This document shows, in pieces, positions 7,927 through 16,502 of a stretch of DNA of 51,544 bases. This DNA is from Bacillota bacterium (GTDB taxonomy: Bacteria; Bacillota; Clostridia; Lachnospirales; Lachnospiraceae): NCBI GenBank assembly GCA_023392615.1, contig JAEVYT010000022.1:1-51544 (forward strand). The letters are read 5' to 3'. The position numbers were made by a program, and so were the translations under genes. The notes below the pieces were generated by a model. It was not told the DNA's origin. It ran no database searches and saw only the letters and a program-made list of their open reading frames with translations. Position 1 is the first letter of the stretch. Every line of letters starts with the position of its first letter.

Positions 7927-8366
7927 TATACCACCTCAGCATTTCCACCAAGAGCTTTTATTTTTTCGACAGCGCCTGCACTGAATGCATTAACTTTGAC
8001 ATCAAGCTTCTTAGTAAGTTCTCCGTTTCCAAGGATCTTTACTCCATCTTTCGGGTTTTTAATTACACCTACTTCGATCAATGAAGCAATAGTTACTACA
8101 GCACCGTCTTCAAATCTATTTAATACGTCTACATTAATTGCAATAATTTCTTTTGTATTTCTATTGTGGAAACCACGCTTCGGAATACGTCTGTATAAAG
8201 GCATCTGTCCACCTTCAAAACCGACTCTTGGAGCTCCGGAACGAGCTTTCTGACCTTTATGTCCCTTACCGGCAGTTTTGCCATTGCCTGAACCATGGCC
8301 ACGTCCTCTTCTGAAATTATCGTTTTGTTTGGAACCAATAGCTGGTCTCAATTCTGATAAATTCAT
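7926..8366 (-). CDS. rplO: Large ribosomal subunit protein uL15
   Basis: L15 is a late-assembly 50S protein. It is 146 residues from the chosen start MNLSELRPAIGSKQND. The Gly/Lys-rich N-terminal half (RRGRGHGSGNGKTAGKGHKGQKARSG is its hallmark region, about 20-45) is followed by the globular half. An in-frame GTG 9 nt upstream overlaps the AGGAGGTG ribosome binding site and is rejected. The ATG at 8364-8366 has 6-nt spacing. The stop overlaps the secY start. Confidence 0.97.
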   Translation of the reverse strand: MNLSELRPAIGSKQNDNFRRGRGHGSGNGKTAGKGHKGQKARSGAPRVGFEGGQMPLYRRIPKRGFHNRNTKEIIAINVDVLNRFEDGAVVTIASLIEVGVIKNPKDGVKILGNGELTKKLDVKVNAFSAGAVEKIKALGGNAEVV

Positions 8367-8392
8367 GTCGTGCACCTCCTTCTATTAGCTAA

Positions 8393-8575
8393 TTATATTT
8401 CTTCCACCTTAACTAAGTGTTTAACCTGATCGATCATTCCTCTAACAGCAGCGTTATCTGGCAATTCATTGGTCCAATGAAGTTTCTTTAAGCCTAATGC
8501 CTCAACGGTTGCTCTGTGCTTCGGAATGGCGCCGATTGTTGATTTCACTAATGTGACTTTTAATTTATCTGCCAT
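8393..8575 (-). CDS. rpmD: Large ribosomal subunit protein uL30
   Basis: A short 50S protein of 60 residues, beginning MADKLKVTLVKSTIGAIPKH and ending VKHLVKVEEI. The start at 8573-8575 follows GGAGGTG by 7 nt. An upstream in-frame ATG overlaps that binding site and is not used. It sits between rpsE and rplO, as expected in the spc operon. Confidence 0.96.
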   Translation of the reverse strand: MADKLKVTLVKSTIGAIPKHRATVEALGLKKLHWTNELPDNAAVRGMIDQVKHLVKVEEI

Positions 8576-8643
8576 TTCTGACACCTCCATGTTTATACAA
8601 GATGATTTGACTTATCAATTCATCTATTAATACGTTTTGGCAA

Positions 8644-9153
8644 TTATCTTAATAACTGCTCTACCGGAATACCACGAAGCTTAGCTACTTCTTCAGGGGT
8701 CTTTAATTGGCTTAAACCTTCAATAGTAGCAAGAACTACGTTCTGCTTATTGTTGGAACCAAGAGACTTAGTACGAATATTCTTGAAGCCTGCAAGCTCA
8801 AGAACGTTACGTGCTGGACCACCTGCGATAACACCGGTACCTTCTGGGGAACGCTTCAGTAATACTGTTGCACTACCGAATTTACCGATAAAGTCATGAG
8901 GCACGCTACCATTCTCATCAAGAGGAAGGCTGATTAATTTCTTAATCGCATCTTCTTTACCTTTACGGATAGCCTCAGGAATTTCAGATGCCTTACCAAG
9001 GCCTGCACCTACGTGTCCGTTCTTATCACCAACGACTACTAAAGCTGTAAATCTAAAATTACGTCCGCCTTTAACAACCTTAGTTACTCGTTTGATTGAT
9101 ACTACTTTATCTACTAATTCTAATTGACTAGCATCAACGATTTGACGTTTCAT
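8644..9153 (-). CDS. rpsE: Small ribosomal subunit protein uS5
   Basis: S5 lies at the mRNA entry of the 30S and influences accuracy; spectinomycin resistance changes map to its N-terminal loop. It is 169 residues. The double-stranded RNA-binding-like domain (KVVSIKRVTKVVKGGRNFRFTALV region) is followed by the GTGVIAGGPARNVLELAG segment. The loop VTKVVKGGR keeps the common wild-type sequence. ATG follows AAGGAGGAAAAAC. It lies downstream of rplR by 15 nt. Confidence 0.98.
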   Translation of the reverse strand: MKRQIVDASQLELVDKVVSIKRVTKVVKGGRNFRFTALVVVGDKNGHVGAGLGKASEIPEAIRKGKEDAIKKLISLPLDENGSVPHDFIGKFGSATVLLKRSPEGTGVIAGGPARNVLELAGFKNIRTKSLGSNNKQNVVLATIEGLSQLKTPEEVAKLRGIPVEQLLR

Positions 9154-9168
9154 GTTTTTCCTCCTTGC

Positions 9169-9537
9169 TTAGAATTCCAGACCAGCTTCACGTGCTGCAT
9201 CTGCTAACGCTTTGATCTTTCCTTGATATATGAAGCCACCTCTGTCATAAACAACAGTATTAATGCCTTTTTCTAACGCTCTTTTTGCAATTACAGTTCC
9301 CAAATAGGAAGCTGCAGCTACATCGTTCGTCTTAGAAAGCTCTGCCTTTAGATCTTTTTCTAACGTGGAGGCTGATACTAAAGTTTTGCCTACTGTATCA
9401 TCAATGATCTGTGCGTAGATATGATTGTTGCTTCTAAATACAGCTAAACGCGGTCTCTCAGGAGTACCTGTGAAACGATTACGGATTTTTAGATGCTTCT
9501 TTACGCGAATTGCGCTTCTTGATTCTTTACTTACCAT
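9169..9537 (-). CDS. rplR: Large ribosomal subunit protein uL18
   Basis: L18 binds 5S rRNA together with L5 in the central protuberance. At 122 residues it has the normal length. The basic N terminus (SRSAIRVKKHLKIRNRF) and the signature RPRLAVFRSNNHIYAQIIDD are clear, as is the C-terminal DRGGFIYQGKIKALADAAREAGLEF region. ATG follows GGGAGGAGTGAAATCAA. It is encoded between rplF and rpsE. Confidence 0.98.
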   Translation of the reverse strand: MVSKESRSAIRVKKHLKIRNRFTGTPERPRLAVFRSNNHIYAQIIDDTVGKTLVSASTLEKDLKAELSKTNDVAAASYLGTVIAKRALEKGINTVVYDRGGFIYQGKIKALADAAREAGLEF

Positions 9538-9554
9538 TTGATTTCACTCCTCCC

Positions 9555-10097
9555 TTATTTCTTGCCGGTCTTACCAACCTTACGTCTAATCACTTCATCA
9601 GCATATTTAATACCTTTACCCTTATAAGGTTCCGGTTTTCTCTTTGCTCTGATTTCAGCAGCGAATTGGCCAACCTTTTCTTTATCAATACCCTTTACGA
9701 TGATCTTGTTCTGACCATCCATTACGGATTCCAAACCTTCCGGATCAACCATAACAACCGGATGGGAGTAACCTAATGTTAATGTTAATTCTTTTCCTGC
9801 TTTTGCAGCTCTGTAACCAACACCGTTGATTTCAAGAGTTTTTGTATAGCCTTCCGTAACACCAACTACCATATTGCTGATGAGTGTTCTTGTAAGACCA
9901 TGTAAAGCTTTGAACTTCTTTAAATCGTTTGGTCTTGTAACTACAATTTCAGAACCCTCAAGAGTGATTTGCATCTCTGCTGGTAACACTCTCTCTAAAG
10001 TTCCCTTAGGACCTTTTACAGTCACTTTATTATTTTCTGCTATTACTACAGTAACGCCTGCAGGAACAGCGATAGGCATTCTTCCTATACGTGACAT
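9555..10097 (-). CDS. rplF: Large ribosomal subunit protein uL6
   Basis: L6 sits near the factor-binding centre of the 50S. It is 180 residues made of two related alpha/beta domains. The N terminus MSRIGRMPIAVPAGV and the C-terminal signature KPEPYKGKGIKYADEVIRRK (about 153-172) identify it. ATG follows TGGAGGTGCGGGC. The gene lies between rpsH and rplR. Confidence 0.98.
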   Translation of the reverse strand: MSRIGRMPIAVPAGVTVVIAENNKVTVKGPKGTLERVLPAEMQITLEGSEIVVTRPNDLKKFKALHGLTRTLISNMVVGVTEGYTKTLEINGVGYRAAKAGKELTLTLGYSHPVVMVDPEGLESVMDGQNKIIVKGIDKEKVGQFAAEIRAKRKPEPYKGKGIKYADEVIRRKVGKTGKK

Positions 10098-10145
10098 GCC
10101 CGCACCTCCATATTTTTATTTGTGTAAGTGAAATTCATCTGGTTA

Positions 10146-10547
10146 TTACCAGATGAATGCGAGAACCTCGCCACCAACATTTAATTCTCTAGCTTCTTTA
10201 TCAGTGATAACACCTTTGTTTGTAGAGATGATTGCAGTTCCTAAACCTCCAAGAACCTTAGGCATATTGTCTCTGTTCGCATATACGCGAAGACCAGGTT
10301 TGGAAATTCTCTTAAGGCCTGTTATAATCTTTACATTTTTATCTTTACCATACTTTAATGTAATATGGATTGTCTTAAAATTCTCAACTTCTTCGATCTC
10401 GAATTTCTTAATATAACCTTCTTTAAGAAGAATTTCGGCAATAGCAATTTTCATCTTAGAAGCAGGTACATCTACTGTATCATGTTTAGCAGTATTTGCA
10501 TTACGGATTCTCGTAAGCATATCTGCAATAGGATCGCTCATTGTCAT
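10146..10547 (-). CDS. rpsH: Small ribosomal subunit protein uS8
   Basis: S8 is a primary binder of 16S rRNA helix 21 and, in enterobacteria, the spc operon repressor. The reading frame gives 133 residues starting MTMSDPIADMLTRIRN and ending with ARELNVGGEVLAFIW. The first ATG (10545-10547) is 9 nt from AAGGAGG and preferred. A second ATG two codons on (131 residues) would be about 15 nt away. Encoded between rpsN and rplF. Confidence 0.97.
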   Translation of the reverse strand: MTMSDPIADMLTRIRNANTAKHDTVDVPASKMKIAIAEILLKEGYIKKFEIEEVENFKTIHITLKYGKDKNVKIITGLKRISKPGLRVYANRDNMPKVLGGLGTAIISTNKGVITDKEARELNVGGEVLAFIW

Positions 10548-10572
10548 TTTCAGTTGCCTCCTTTCTTAAATC

Positions 10573-10758
10573 TTACCAGCTTGCTTTCTTTACGCCTGGT
10601 ATCTGTCCTTTGTACGCTAACTCACGAAAACAAATTCTGCAGATTCCGTATTTTCTTAAATATGCATGCGGACGGCCACAAATTCTGCAACGATTGTATT
10701 CTCTTGTAGAGAATTTCTGCGTACGTTGTTGCTTTACTTTCATTGACGTTTTAGCCAT
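10573..10758 (-). CDS. rpsN: Small ribosomal subunit protein uS14, type Z
   Basis: The 61-residue zinc form of S14 in the 30S head. Cys24, Cys27, Cys40 and Cys43 form the zinc site (CRICGRPHAYLRKYGICRIC region). The end GQIPGVKKASW is the family signature. Short zinc-type S14 is the usual housekeeping copy in Firmicutes. ATG follows AGAGGAGGGTTCCC. It lies between rplE and rpsH. Confidence 0.98.
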   Translation of the reverse strand: MAKTSMKVKQQRTQKFSTREYNRCRICGRPHAYLRKYGICRICFRELAYKGQIPGVKKASW

Positions 10759-10770
10759 GGGAACCCTCCT

Positions 10771-11310
10771 CTACTTTTTAAACGGCATACCGAATTGTGT
10801 TAACAGTTCACGAGCTTCTTCATCTGTCTTAGCAGTTGTAACGAAGATAATGTCCATACCTCTAACCTTATCTACCTTATCATACTCAATTTCAGGGAAG
10901 ATTAATTGCTCTTTAATACCAAGAGAGTAGTTACCTCTACCGTCAAATGCATTAGGATTTACACCTCTAAAGTCACGTACACGAGGTAATGCTAAGTTGA
11001 TCAAACGATCAGCGAATTCATACATCTTCTCGCCTCTTAATGTTACTTTACAACCAATCGGCATACCCTCTCTGAGTTTGAAGTTAGCGATGGATTTCTT
11101 TGCCTTAGTTACAACAGGCTTCTGTCCAGCGATAATTTCCATATCCTTAACAGCAGTCTCTAAAACCTTAGCATTATCCTTTGCTTCACCAACACCCATG
11201 TTGATTACTATTTTATCGATCTTCGGCACTTCCATAACGTTCGCATAACCGAACTTCTTTGTCATGCCGGCTACTATTTCATTTTTATATATATCTTTTA
11301 ATCTAGCCAA
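10771..11310 (-). CDS. rplE: Large ribosomal subunit protein uL5
   Basis: L5 binds 5S rRNA and contacts P-site tRNA. It is 179 residues, with KIVINMGVGEAKDNAKVL near 30-48, the RDFRGVNPNAFDGRGNYSLG segment near 112-131, and the end DEEARELLTQFGMPFKK. The start codon is TTG at 11308-11310, about 10 nt after GAGAGGAGG; no better ATG exists upstream. The first codons read (M)ARLKDIYKNEIV, the normal N terminus. Confidence 0.97.
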   Translation of the reverse strand: MARLKDIYKNEIVAGMTKKFGYANVMEVPKIDKIVINMGVGEAKDNAKVLETAVKDMEIIAGQKPVVTKAKKSIANFKLREGMPIGCKVTLRGEKMYEFADRLINLALPRVRDFRGVNPNAFDGRGNYSLGIKEQLIFPEIEYDKVDKVRGMDIIFVTTAKTDEEARELLTQFGMPFKK

Positions 11311-11333
11311 CTTGAATGAACCTCCTCTCTGAA

Positions 11334-11651
11334 TTAATCAATCACTTCACCAGTAGATTTAGCGATACGAACTTTTTTAACACCCTTCTTGGTCTCAACA
11401 GTTGTAAAGCCTACTCTGGTTGGCTTGCCTTTGTGCACTAACATTACGTTTGATGCATCAATTGCAGCTTCCTGATGGATGATGCCACCCTTAGGATTCT
11501 TCTGGCTTGCCTTTGTGTGTTTGGATATTGTGTTAACACCTTCAACAAATACTTTTCCATCTGCTACGGAGATAACTTTTCCAACTTTGCCTTTATCCTT
11601 ACCGGTGATAACCTTAACGTTATCATTCTTTTTAATTTTCATCGTTGCCAC
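11334..11651 (-). CDS. rplX: Large ribosomal subunit protein uL24
   Basis: L24 starts 50S assembly and carries a KOW motif (DNVKVITGKDKGKVGKVI, about 10-27). It is 105 residues. The GTG start at 11649-11651 lies 7 nt after AAGGAGGTG. The ATG three codons later would be 16 nt away, so GTG is preferred. It ends VRIAKSTGEVID. It lies between rplN and rplE. Confidence 0.97.
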   Translation of the reverse strand: MATMKIKKNDNVKVITGKDKGKVGKVISVADGKVFVEGVNTISKHTKASQKNPKGGIIHQEAAIDASNVMLVHKGKPTRVGFTTVETKKGVKKVRIAKSTGEVID

Positions 11652-11665
11652 TAGTCGACACCTCC

Positions 11666-12034
11666 TTATAATACTTCTGGTGCTAAAGAAACGATTTTCA
11701 TGAATTGTTTCTCTCTTAATTCTCTCGCAACCGGTCCAAAGATACGAGTGCCCTTCGGATTCTTATCTTCTTTTATAATTACGGCAGCATTCTCATCAAA
11801 TCTAATATAAGAACCATCTTTACGACGTGCTCCCTTTACGGTACGTACTACAACCGCTTTTACTACGTCACCTTTTTTTACAACACCGCCTGGTGTTGCA
11901 TCTTTAACCGCAGCAACGATGATATCGCCTATATTAGCATATCTTCTGGTTGATCCGCCAAGTACTCTGATGCAAAGTAATTCTTTTGCGCCGGTATTGT
12001 CAGCAACCCTGAGTCTGGTTTCAGCTTGTATCAT
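11666..12034 (-). CDS. rplN: Large ribosomal subunit protein uL14
   Basis: L14 forms intersubunit bridges and contacts L19. It is 122 residues with the canonical start MIQAETRLRVADNTGAKELL and the middle signature RRKDGSYIRFDENAAVII. ATG follows AAAGGAGTATTATC. The 157-nt gap upstream to rpsQ is longer than average and contains a hairpin (AATATGCT arms, about 12108-12140 on the map), which may be a processing site. Confidence 0.98.
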   Translation of the reverse strand: MIQAETRLRVADNTGAKELLCIRVLGGSTRRYANIGDIIVAAVKDATPGGVVKKGDVVKAVVVRTVKGARRKDGSYIRFDENAAVIIKEDKNPKGTRIFGPVARELREKQFMKIVSLAPEVL

Positions 12035-12192
12035 GATAATACTCCTTTCAGAAAAATCTTAAAAACCGTTGGCTTAGCCATCGCTTTTTAATCAAGTATT
12101 GCAAATAATATGCTCTGCTCATGAAATCCCAAGCATATTATATCAAATTTCTCTACTGTCGAAACAGTCTCGAAAGCGCAATTGTAAAAATA

Positions 12193-12447
12193 CTATTTTG
12201 CTTTCTCTACGATCTCTACAAGTCTCCATCTCTTATCTTTAGATAAAGGTCTGGTTTCCATAACCTTTACTCTATCACCGATTGCACACTCATTGTTCTC
12301 ATCATGTGCTTTGAGCTTGTAAGTTCTTTTAACGATTTTGCCATAAAGAGGATGCTTTACGTTGTCAACAACAGCTACAACAACTGTTTTATCCATCTTA
12401 TCGCTAACTACTTTACCGATACGAACTTTTCTTAAATTTCTTTCCAC
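12193..12447 (-). CDS. rpsQ: Small ribosomal subunit protein uS17
   Basis: S17 is a primary 16S rRNA binder with an OB fold. It is 84 residues, starting (M)ERNLRKVRIGKVVSDKMDKT and including the HPLYGKIVKRTYKLKAHDE segment. The start is GTG at 12445-12447, 7-8 nt after AAAGGAGT. It follows rpmC and precedes rplN. Confidence 0.97.
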   Translation of the reverse strand: MERNLRKVRIGKVVSDKMDKTVVVAVVDNVKHPLYGKIVKRTYKLKAHDENNECAIGDRVKVMETRPLSKDKRWRLVEIVEKAK

Positions 12448-12503
12448 AAAAATACTCCTTTCTGTGATCGCCGGTTACCGGCAGGTAAACAACCGATCCG
12501 TGA

Positions 12504-12713
12504 TTATTTAGAAGCCTTAGAAAGTTCAGAAATTACTGTCTGAATTCTTGCGATGTTTTTTCTAACTTCTTTAATTCTGCTTGTGTTATCCAACTGGTTT
12601 GTTGCATTCTGGAATCTTAAATTGAATAATTCCTTTTTAGCAGCTACTAATTCGTTATTTAATTCTGTAGTTGTTTTAGCTTTTAACTCTTCTACATATT
12701 TATTAATTTTCAC
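12504..12713 (-). CDS. rpmC: Large ribosomal subunit protein uL29
   Basis: L29 lies at the tunnel exit, next to the signal recognition particle and trigger factor docking site. The 69-residue product begins (M)KINKYVEELKAKTTTELNNE and has the LFNLRFQNATNQLDN signature. The chosen start is the GTG at 12711-12713, after AAGGTGGTG. A GTG four codons upstream overlaps the binding site and would add an untypical extension. The start overlaps the end of rplP by 11 nt. Confidence 0.94.
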   Translation of the reverse strand: MKINKYVEELKAKTTTELNNELVAAKKELFNLRFQNATNQLDNTSRIKEVRKNIARIQTVISELSKASK

Positions 12714-13140
12714 TGTTTGCACCACCTTCTAATTCTGCACGGGATACGATTTTACATTTCACCGGCAATTTGTGCATAGCAAGACGTAATGCCTCTCTTG
12801 CTACTTCTTCAGAGACACCCCCGATTTCGAACATTACACGACCCGGCTTAACTACTGCTACCCAGTACTCTAAGGAACCTTTACCGGAACCCATTCGAGT
12901 TTCAGCTGGCTTAGCTGTTACAGGTTTGTCAGGGAATATTTTAATATATACCTTACCACCACGCTTTGTAAAACGTGTCATAGCGATACGGGCTGCTTCA
13001 ATTTGATTGGATCTGATCCAACATGGCTCAGTAGCAACAATACCAAATTCACCTTGGTTAATGGTATTGCCTCTGCAAATCTTACCGGCCATACTACCGC
13101 GAAATTGCTTACGGCGTTTAACTCTCTTAGGCATTAACAT
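12703..13140 (-). CDS. rplP: Large ribosomal subunit protein uL16
   Basis: L16 organises the A-site tRNA region of the 50S. At 145 residues it is typical: MLMPKRVKRRKQFRGSMAGK at the start, with RGGKVYIKIFPDKPVTAKPAETRMGSGKG near 79-108. The ATG overlaps the rpsC stop by one base (TAATG). GGGAGAGA inside rpsC serves as the ribosome binding site. The 3' end overlaps rpmC. Confidence 0.98.
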   Translation of the reverse strand: MLMPKRVKRRKQFRGSMAGKICRGNTINQGEFGIVATEPCWIRSNQIEAARIAMTRFTKRGGKVYIKIFPDKPVTAKPAETRMGSGKGSLEYWVAVVKPGRVMFEIGGVSEEVAREALRLAMHKLPVKCKIVSRAELEGGANSEN

Positions 13141-13799
13141 TATTTATCTCTCCCTTCTGCTTTAACTGCTTTCACAGGAAGAACTTCTCCGAGATAAATC
13201 CAAACTTTTACACCTGTCTTACCGTATGTGGTCTCTGCTTCTGCAAATCCATAATCGATATCAGCACGTAAAGTCTGCAACGGGATAGTACCTTCATTAT
13301 AGAACTCTGTACGAGCCATATCAGCACCGCCAAGACGACCAGCAACTGCAGTCTTGATACCCTTAGCACCAGACTTCATGGTTCTTGACATAACGGACTT
13401 CATAGCTCTTCTAAATGAAATACGATTCTCAAGCTGTGTAGCGATGTTCTCTGCTACTAACTGTGCATTGAGATCAGGTCTCTTGATTTCTTTGATTTCG
13501 AGGTTTACTTTTTTATCAGTGAACTTCTGAACTTCTCTCTTTAAGTTCTCAATCTCAGCTCCTGCTCTACCGATTACAACACCCGGTTTTGCTGTGAAGA
13601 TGATTATTTTTAAGCGATCAGATGCTCTTTCAATTTCAATTTTAGAAACGCCTGCGCTATATAACTTCTTTTTCAGAAATGTTCTGATGTTGTAGTCTTC
13701 AACAAGATTATCTGCGAAATCTGCTTCAGCATACCATCTGGAGTCCCAATCTTTGATAACTCCGACTCTTATGCCATGAGGATTAACTTTCTGTCCCAT
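13140..13799 (-). CDS. rpsC: Small ribosomal subunit protein uS3
   Basis: S3 lines the mRNA entry tunnel and contributes helicase activity. It is 219 residues. The N terminus MGQKVNPHGIRVGVIKDWDS, the KH domain with GVVIGRAGAEIENLKREVQ near 73-91, and the C-terminal domain (GRLGGADMARTEFYNEGTIPL) are all present. ATG follows AAGGAGGGAAATA. The stop overlaps the rplP start. Confidence 0.98.
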   Translation of the reverse strand: MGQKVNPHGIRVGVIKDWDSRWYAEADFADNLVEDYNIRTFLKKKLYSAGVSKIEIERASDRLKIIIFTAKPGVVIGRAGAEIENLKREVQKFTDKKVNLEIKEIKRPDLNAQLVAENIATQLENRISFRRAMKSVMSRTMKSGAKGIKTAVAGRLGGADMARTEFYNEGTIPLQTLRADIDYGFAEAETTYGKTGVKVWIYLGEVLPVKAVKAEGRDK

Positions 13800-13810
13800 T
13801 ATTTCCCTCC

Positions 13811-14194
13811 TTATCTTTCATTAAGCACTACAGTAATATGACACATTCTCTTTTCGATACGATAAGCAGTGCCTCGTGCTCTTGGTCTAATTCTTTTCAT
13901 AATCGGACCCTGGTTAGCAAAACATTCATCAACGTAAAGCTTTGCAGCATCCATATTCTTAACTTCAGCATTAGCGATTGCTGATTTTAATATTTTTTCA
14001 ATTACTGCAGATGCGTATCTCGGGCTGTATGCCAGGATACCAAGTGCTGTCTGTACATCCTTACCACGAATGGCGTCTAATACGAAACAAGCTTTCTGAA
14101 CAGAAATTCTTGCGTAAGATAATTTCGCGCTTGCTCTGTTGTCTTTCTGCTCATTTCTAGCTCTTTTTATTTGGGATCTATGTCCTTTCGCCAT
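13811..14194 (-). CDS. rplV: Large ribosomal subunit protein uL22
   Basis: L22 extends a beta hairpin into the exit tunnel, the site of macrolide-resistance changes. From the chosen ATG (14192-14194, 7 nt after GGAGG) the product is 127 residues starting MAKGHRSQIKRARNEQKDNR. An upstream in-frame ATG overlaps the binding site. The C-terminal hairpin RIRPRARGTAYRIEKRMCHITVV is intact, with no deletion in the tunnel loop. Confidence 0.96.
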   Translation of the reverse strand: MAKGHRSQIKRARNEQKDNRASAKLSYARISVQKACFVLDAIRGKDVQTALGILAYSPRYASAVIEKILKSAIANAEVKNMDAAKLYVDECFANQGPIMKRIRPRARGTAYRIEKRMCHITVVLNER

Positions 14195-14226
14195 GGATGA
14201 ACCTCCTTCCATCTAATGCCTAAGCA

Positions 14227-14505
14227 TTATCTTCTTGTTTTCTTTTCGTCTTTTCCGTGACCTCTATAGGTTCTGGTTGCTACAAACTCACCAAGCTTGT
14301 GTCCAACCATATCTTCTGTCACATATACCGGAACATGTTTTCTTCCGTCATGTACTGCGATTGTATGACCAACCATCTGAGGGAAAATTGTTGAACGACG
14401 AGACCATGTTTTGATAACAGTCTTCTCACCGCTTGCATTTAAAGCATCAACTTTTTTCAATAAATGATCATCAGCAAATGGTCCTTTTTTTAATGAACGA
14501 CCCAT
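14227..14505 (-). CDS. rpsS: Small ribosomal subunit protein uS19
   Basis: S19 in the 30S head contacts S13 and A-site tRNA. The product is 92 residues, MGRSLKKGPFADDHLLKKVD at the start and the KHVPVYVTEDMVGHKLGEFVATRTY region at the end. The ATG at 14503-14505 is 8 nt after AAGGAGGT. The longer frame upstream reads through the binding site and is rejected. Confidence 0.97.
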   Translation of the reverse strand: MGRSLKKGPFADDHLLKKVDALNASGEKTVIKTWSRRSTIFPQMVGHTIAVHDGRKHVPVYVTEDMVGHKLGEFVATRTYRGHGKDEKKTRR

Positions 14506-14608
14506 GTATTCTAACCTCCTTAGAATTCTTGACAAATGAACTTTATAGTTGTATAAAATTCATTCCTATACCATTATTGAATTCGAAATCCAATGAAACG
14601 ATTTTCAA

Positions 14609-15451
14609 TTATTTAAATGATTTACCGTCTCTTCTTCTTACGATCATCTTGTTTGTTTGCTTATTGTGTTTTCTTGTCTTAAGACCAAGAGCAGGTTTAC
14701 CCCAAGGAGTAACAGGGCCTGGACGACCAATACCTGTTCTACCTTCACCACCACCGTGAGGATGGTCATTCGGGTTCATTACGGAACCACGTACAGTAGG
14801 TCTGATACCCATGTGACGTTTACGTCCTGCTTTACCAATATTGATAAGCTCGTGATCGATGTTACCAACCTGACCGATTGTAGCTCTACAAGCGATAGGA
14901 ACAAGTCTCATCTCACCACTTGGAAGTCTAAGTGTTGCATATTTGCCTTCCTTAGCCATAAGCTGTGCAGAGTTACCTGCGGAACGAACTAACTGTCCAC
15001 CCTTACCAGGATATAACTCAACGTTGTGAATCTGTGTACCAACAGGAATGTTCTGAAGTGGTAAGCAGTTACCTACTCTAATTTCTGCTGTTTCACCGTT
15101 CATAATCTTTGTTCCTACTGTAAGACCGTTAGGAGCAAGAATATATGCTTTTTCACCATCTACATAGCTGATCAATGCGATGTTTGCTGTTCTGTTAGGA
15201 TCGTATTCGATACTAACTACAGTTGCAGGAATACCGTCTTTTCTTCTCTTAAAGTCGATAATTCTATATTTTCTTCTAGAGCCACCGCCCTGGTGTCTTA
15301 CTGTGATCTTACCTTGGTTATTACGTCCGGCATTCTTGTTTAAAGAAACGATTAAGGACTTCTCAGGCTTTGATGTTGTAATTTCTGAAAAATCAGAACC
15401 AGTCATGTGTCTTCTGGAAGGTGTATATGGGTTATAGGTTTTAATTCCCAT
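14609..15451 (-). CDS. rplB: Large ribosomal subunit protein uL2
   Basis: L2 is required for subunit association and peptidyl transfer. It is 280 residues from ATG 15449-15451, which follows AAAGGAGTG by 6 nt, beginning MGIKTYNPYTPSRRHMTGSD. The catalytic-region signature GSVMNPNDHPHGGGEGR (near 223-239) with the conserved histidine is present. The basic C terminus ends RRRDGKSFK. It lies between rplW and rpsS. Confidence 0.98.
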   Translation of the reverse strand: MGIKTYNPYTPSRRHMTGSDFSEITTSKPEKSLIVSLNKNAGRNNQGKITVRHQGGGSRRKYRIIDFKRRKDGIPATVVSIEYDPNRTANIALISYVDGEKAYILAPNGLTVGTKIMNGETAEIRVGNCLPLQNIPVGTQIHNVELYPGKGGQLVRSAGNSAQLMAKEGKYATLRLPSGEMRLVPIACRATIGQVGNIDHELINIGKAGRKRHMGIRPTVRGSVMNPNDHPHGGGEGRTGIGRPGPVTPWGKPALGLKTRKHNKQTNKMIVRRRDGKSFK

Positions 15452-15555
15452 GATTTGCACTCCTTTCAAAACGATGTTAAATATTGTTTTCTTAACATCT
15501 CATATAATACGTAAAAAGTTCAAAATGAAATTTCACTGAATTTCATTTTTCATTT

Positions 15556-15855
15556 TTATAGACCTGAGAAAATCTCGATCTCTGCGCTGTCAGCTGTTAA
15601 CTGAACAATTGCCTTTTTAACCTTAGAGGTTTTACCGGATGTAGCACCACGTCTACGTGTCTTACCATCCATATTGATGGTATTTACATTAGCTACTTTA
15701 GCACCAGTGAACATTTTTTCAACTGCTTCTTTAATCTGGTTCTTTGTAGCATCCGGATGAACTGAAAATGTGTATTTCTTCTCTCCCATGGAGCTCATAC
15801 TTTTTTCAGTTACGATAGGCTTAATGATTACATCATAATATTTAATATTAGCCAT
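15556..15855 (-). CDS. rplW: Large ribosomal subunit protein uL23
   Basis: L23 at the tunnel exit docks trigger factor and SRP. It is 99 residues, including DVIIKPIVTEKSMSSMGEKK near the N terminus and the loop GKTRRRGATSGKTSKVKKA. The ATG overlaps the rplD stop by one base (TAATG), with CAGGAGGTG inside rplD as binding site. An 86-104-nt spacer with hairpins (AATGAAAT arms near 15525-15552) separates it from rplB. Confidence 0.98.
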   Translation of the reverse strand: MANIKYYDVIIKPIVTEKSMSSMGEKKYTFSVHPDATKNQIKEAVEKMFTGAKVANVNTINMDGKTRRRGATSGKTSKVKKAIVQLTADSAEIEIFSGL

Positions 15856-16475
15856 TATGCGTACACCTCCTGGATTTGAGCTACAGCATCTTTTGTTAAT
15901 ACCACGGTATCATACTTTAAGATGTCGTATACATTAATGGAGTTTGTTAATACTGTTCTTACCTTAGGAAGATTTCTTGCAGAAAGTGCTACGTTATCAT
16001 TCTTCTTGTCAAGTATAATAAGTGCTCTCTGTAATTTGAAATTATCAAGTACTGCTTTCATCTTCTTAGTTTTAATCTCATCAAAGTTTAATTCATCAAT
16101 TACTACGAATTTTGCTTCGTTTACTCTTGATGTTAAAGCTGATTTGATTGCAAGAGCTTTTTCTTTTCTATTCATCTTGAAAGAATAATCTCTTGGCTTT
16201 GGAGCGAATACAACACCGCCGCCCTTCCATTGAGGGGCTCTGGTTGAACCCTGTCTTGCATGACCGGTTCCCTTCTGTCTCCAAGGCTTCTTGCCGCCAC
16301 CACGTACTTCTGCACGTGTCTTAGCGCTCTGTGTTCCCTGACGTTTGTTCGCTAACTGCTGAACAACTGCCATATGAACTAAATGATCATTTATCTCTAC
16401 TCCGAAGACTGCGTCGTTAAGTTCTAAAGTACCAACTTCTTTGCCTTCGATATTAAAAATCTTTACATTTGCCAT
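15855..16475 (-). CDS. rplD: Large ribosomal subunit protein uL4
   Basis: L4 lines the tunnel constriction opposite L22. In gammaproteobacteria it represses the S10 operon; that role is not shown here. It is 206 residues. The extended tunnel loop at about 45-100 is present (RQGTQSAKTRAEVRGGGKKPWRQKG, with TRAPQWKGGGVVFAPKPRDY following). ATG follows AAAGGAGGAAGCATAA. It is coupled to rplW by a one-base overlap. Confidence 0.98.
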   Translation of the reverse strand: MANVKIFNIEGKEVGTLELNDAVFGVEINDHLVHMAVVQQLANKRQGTQSAKTRAEVRGGGKKPWRQKGTGHARQGSTRAPQWKGGGVVFAPKPRDYSFKMNRKEKALAIKSALTSRVNEAKFVVIDELNFDEIKTKKMKAVLDNFKLQRALIILDKKNDNVALSARNLPKVRTVLTNSINVYDILKYDTVVLTKDAVAQIQEVYA

Positions 16476-16502
16476 TTATGCTTCCTCCTTTCTTAAAGCT
16501 AA

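Noticed and set aside
10365..10930. Long antisense frames over rpsH-rpsN-rplE
   Set aside because: Shadows of conserved ribosomal genes on the other strand.
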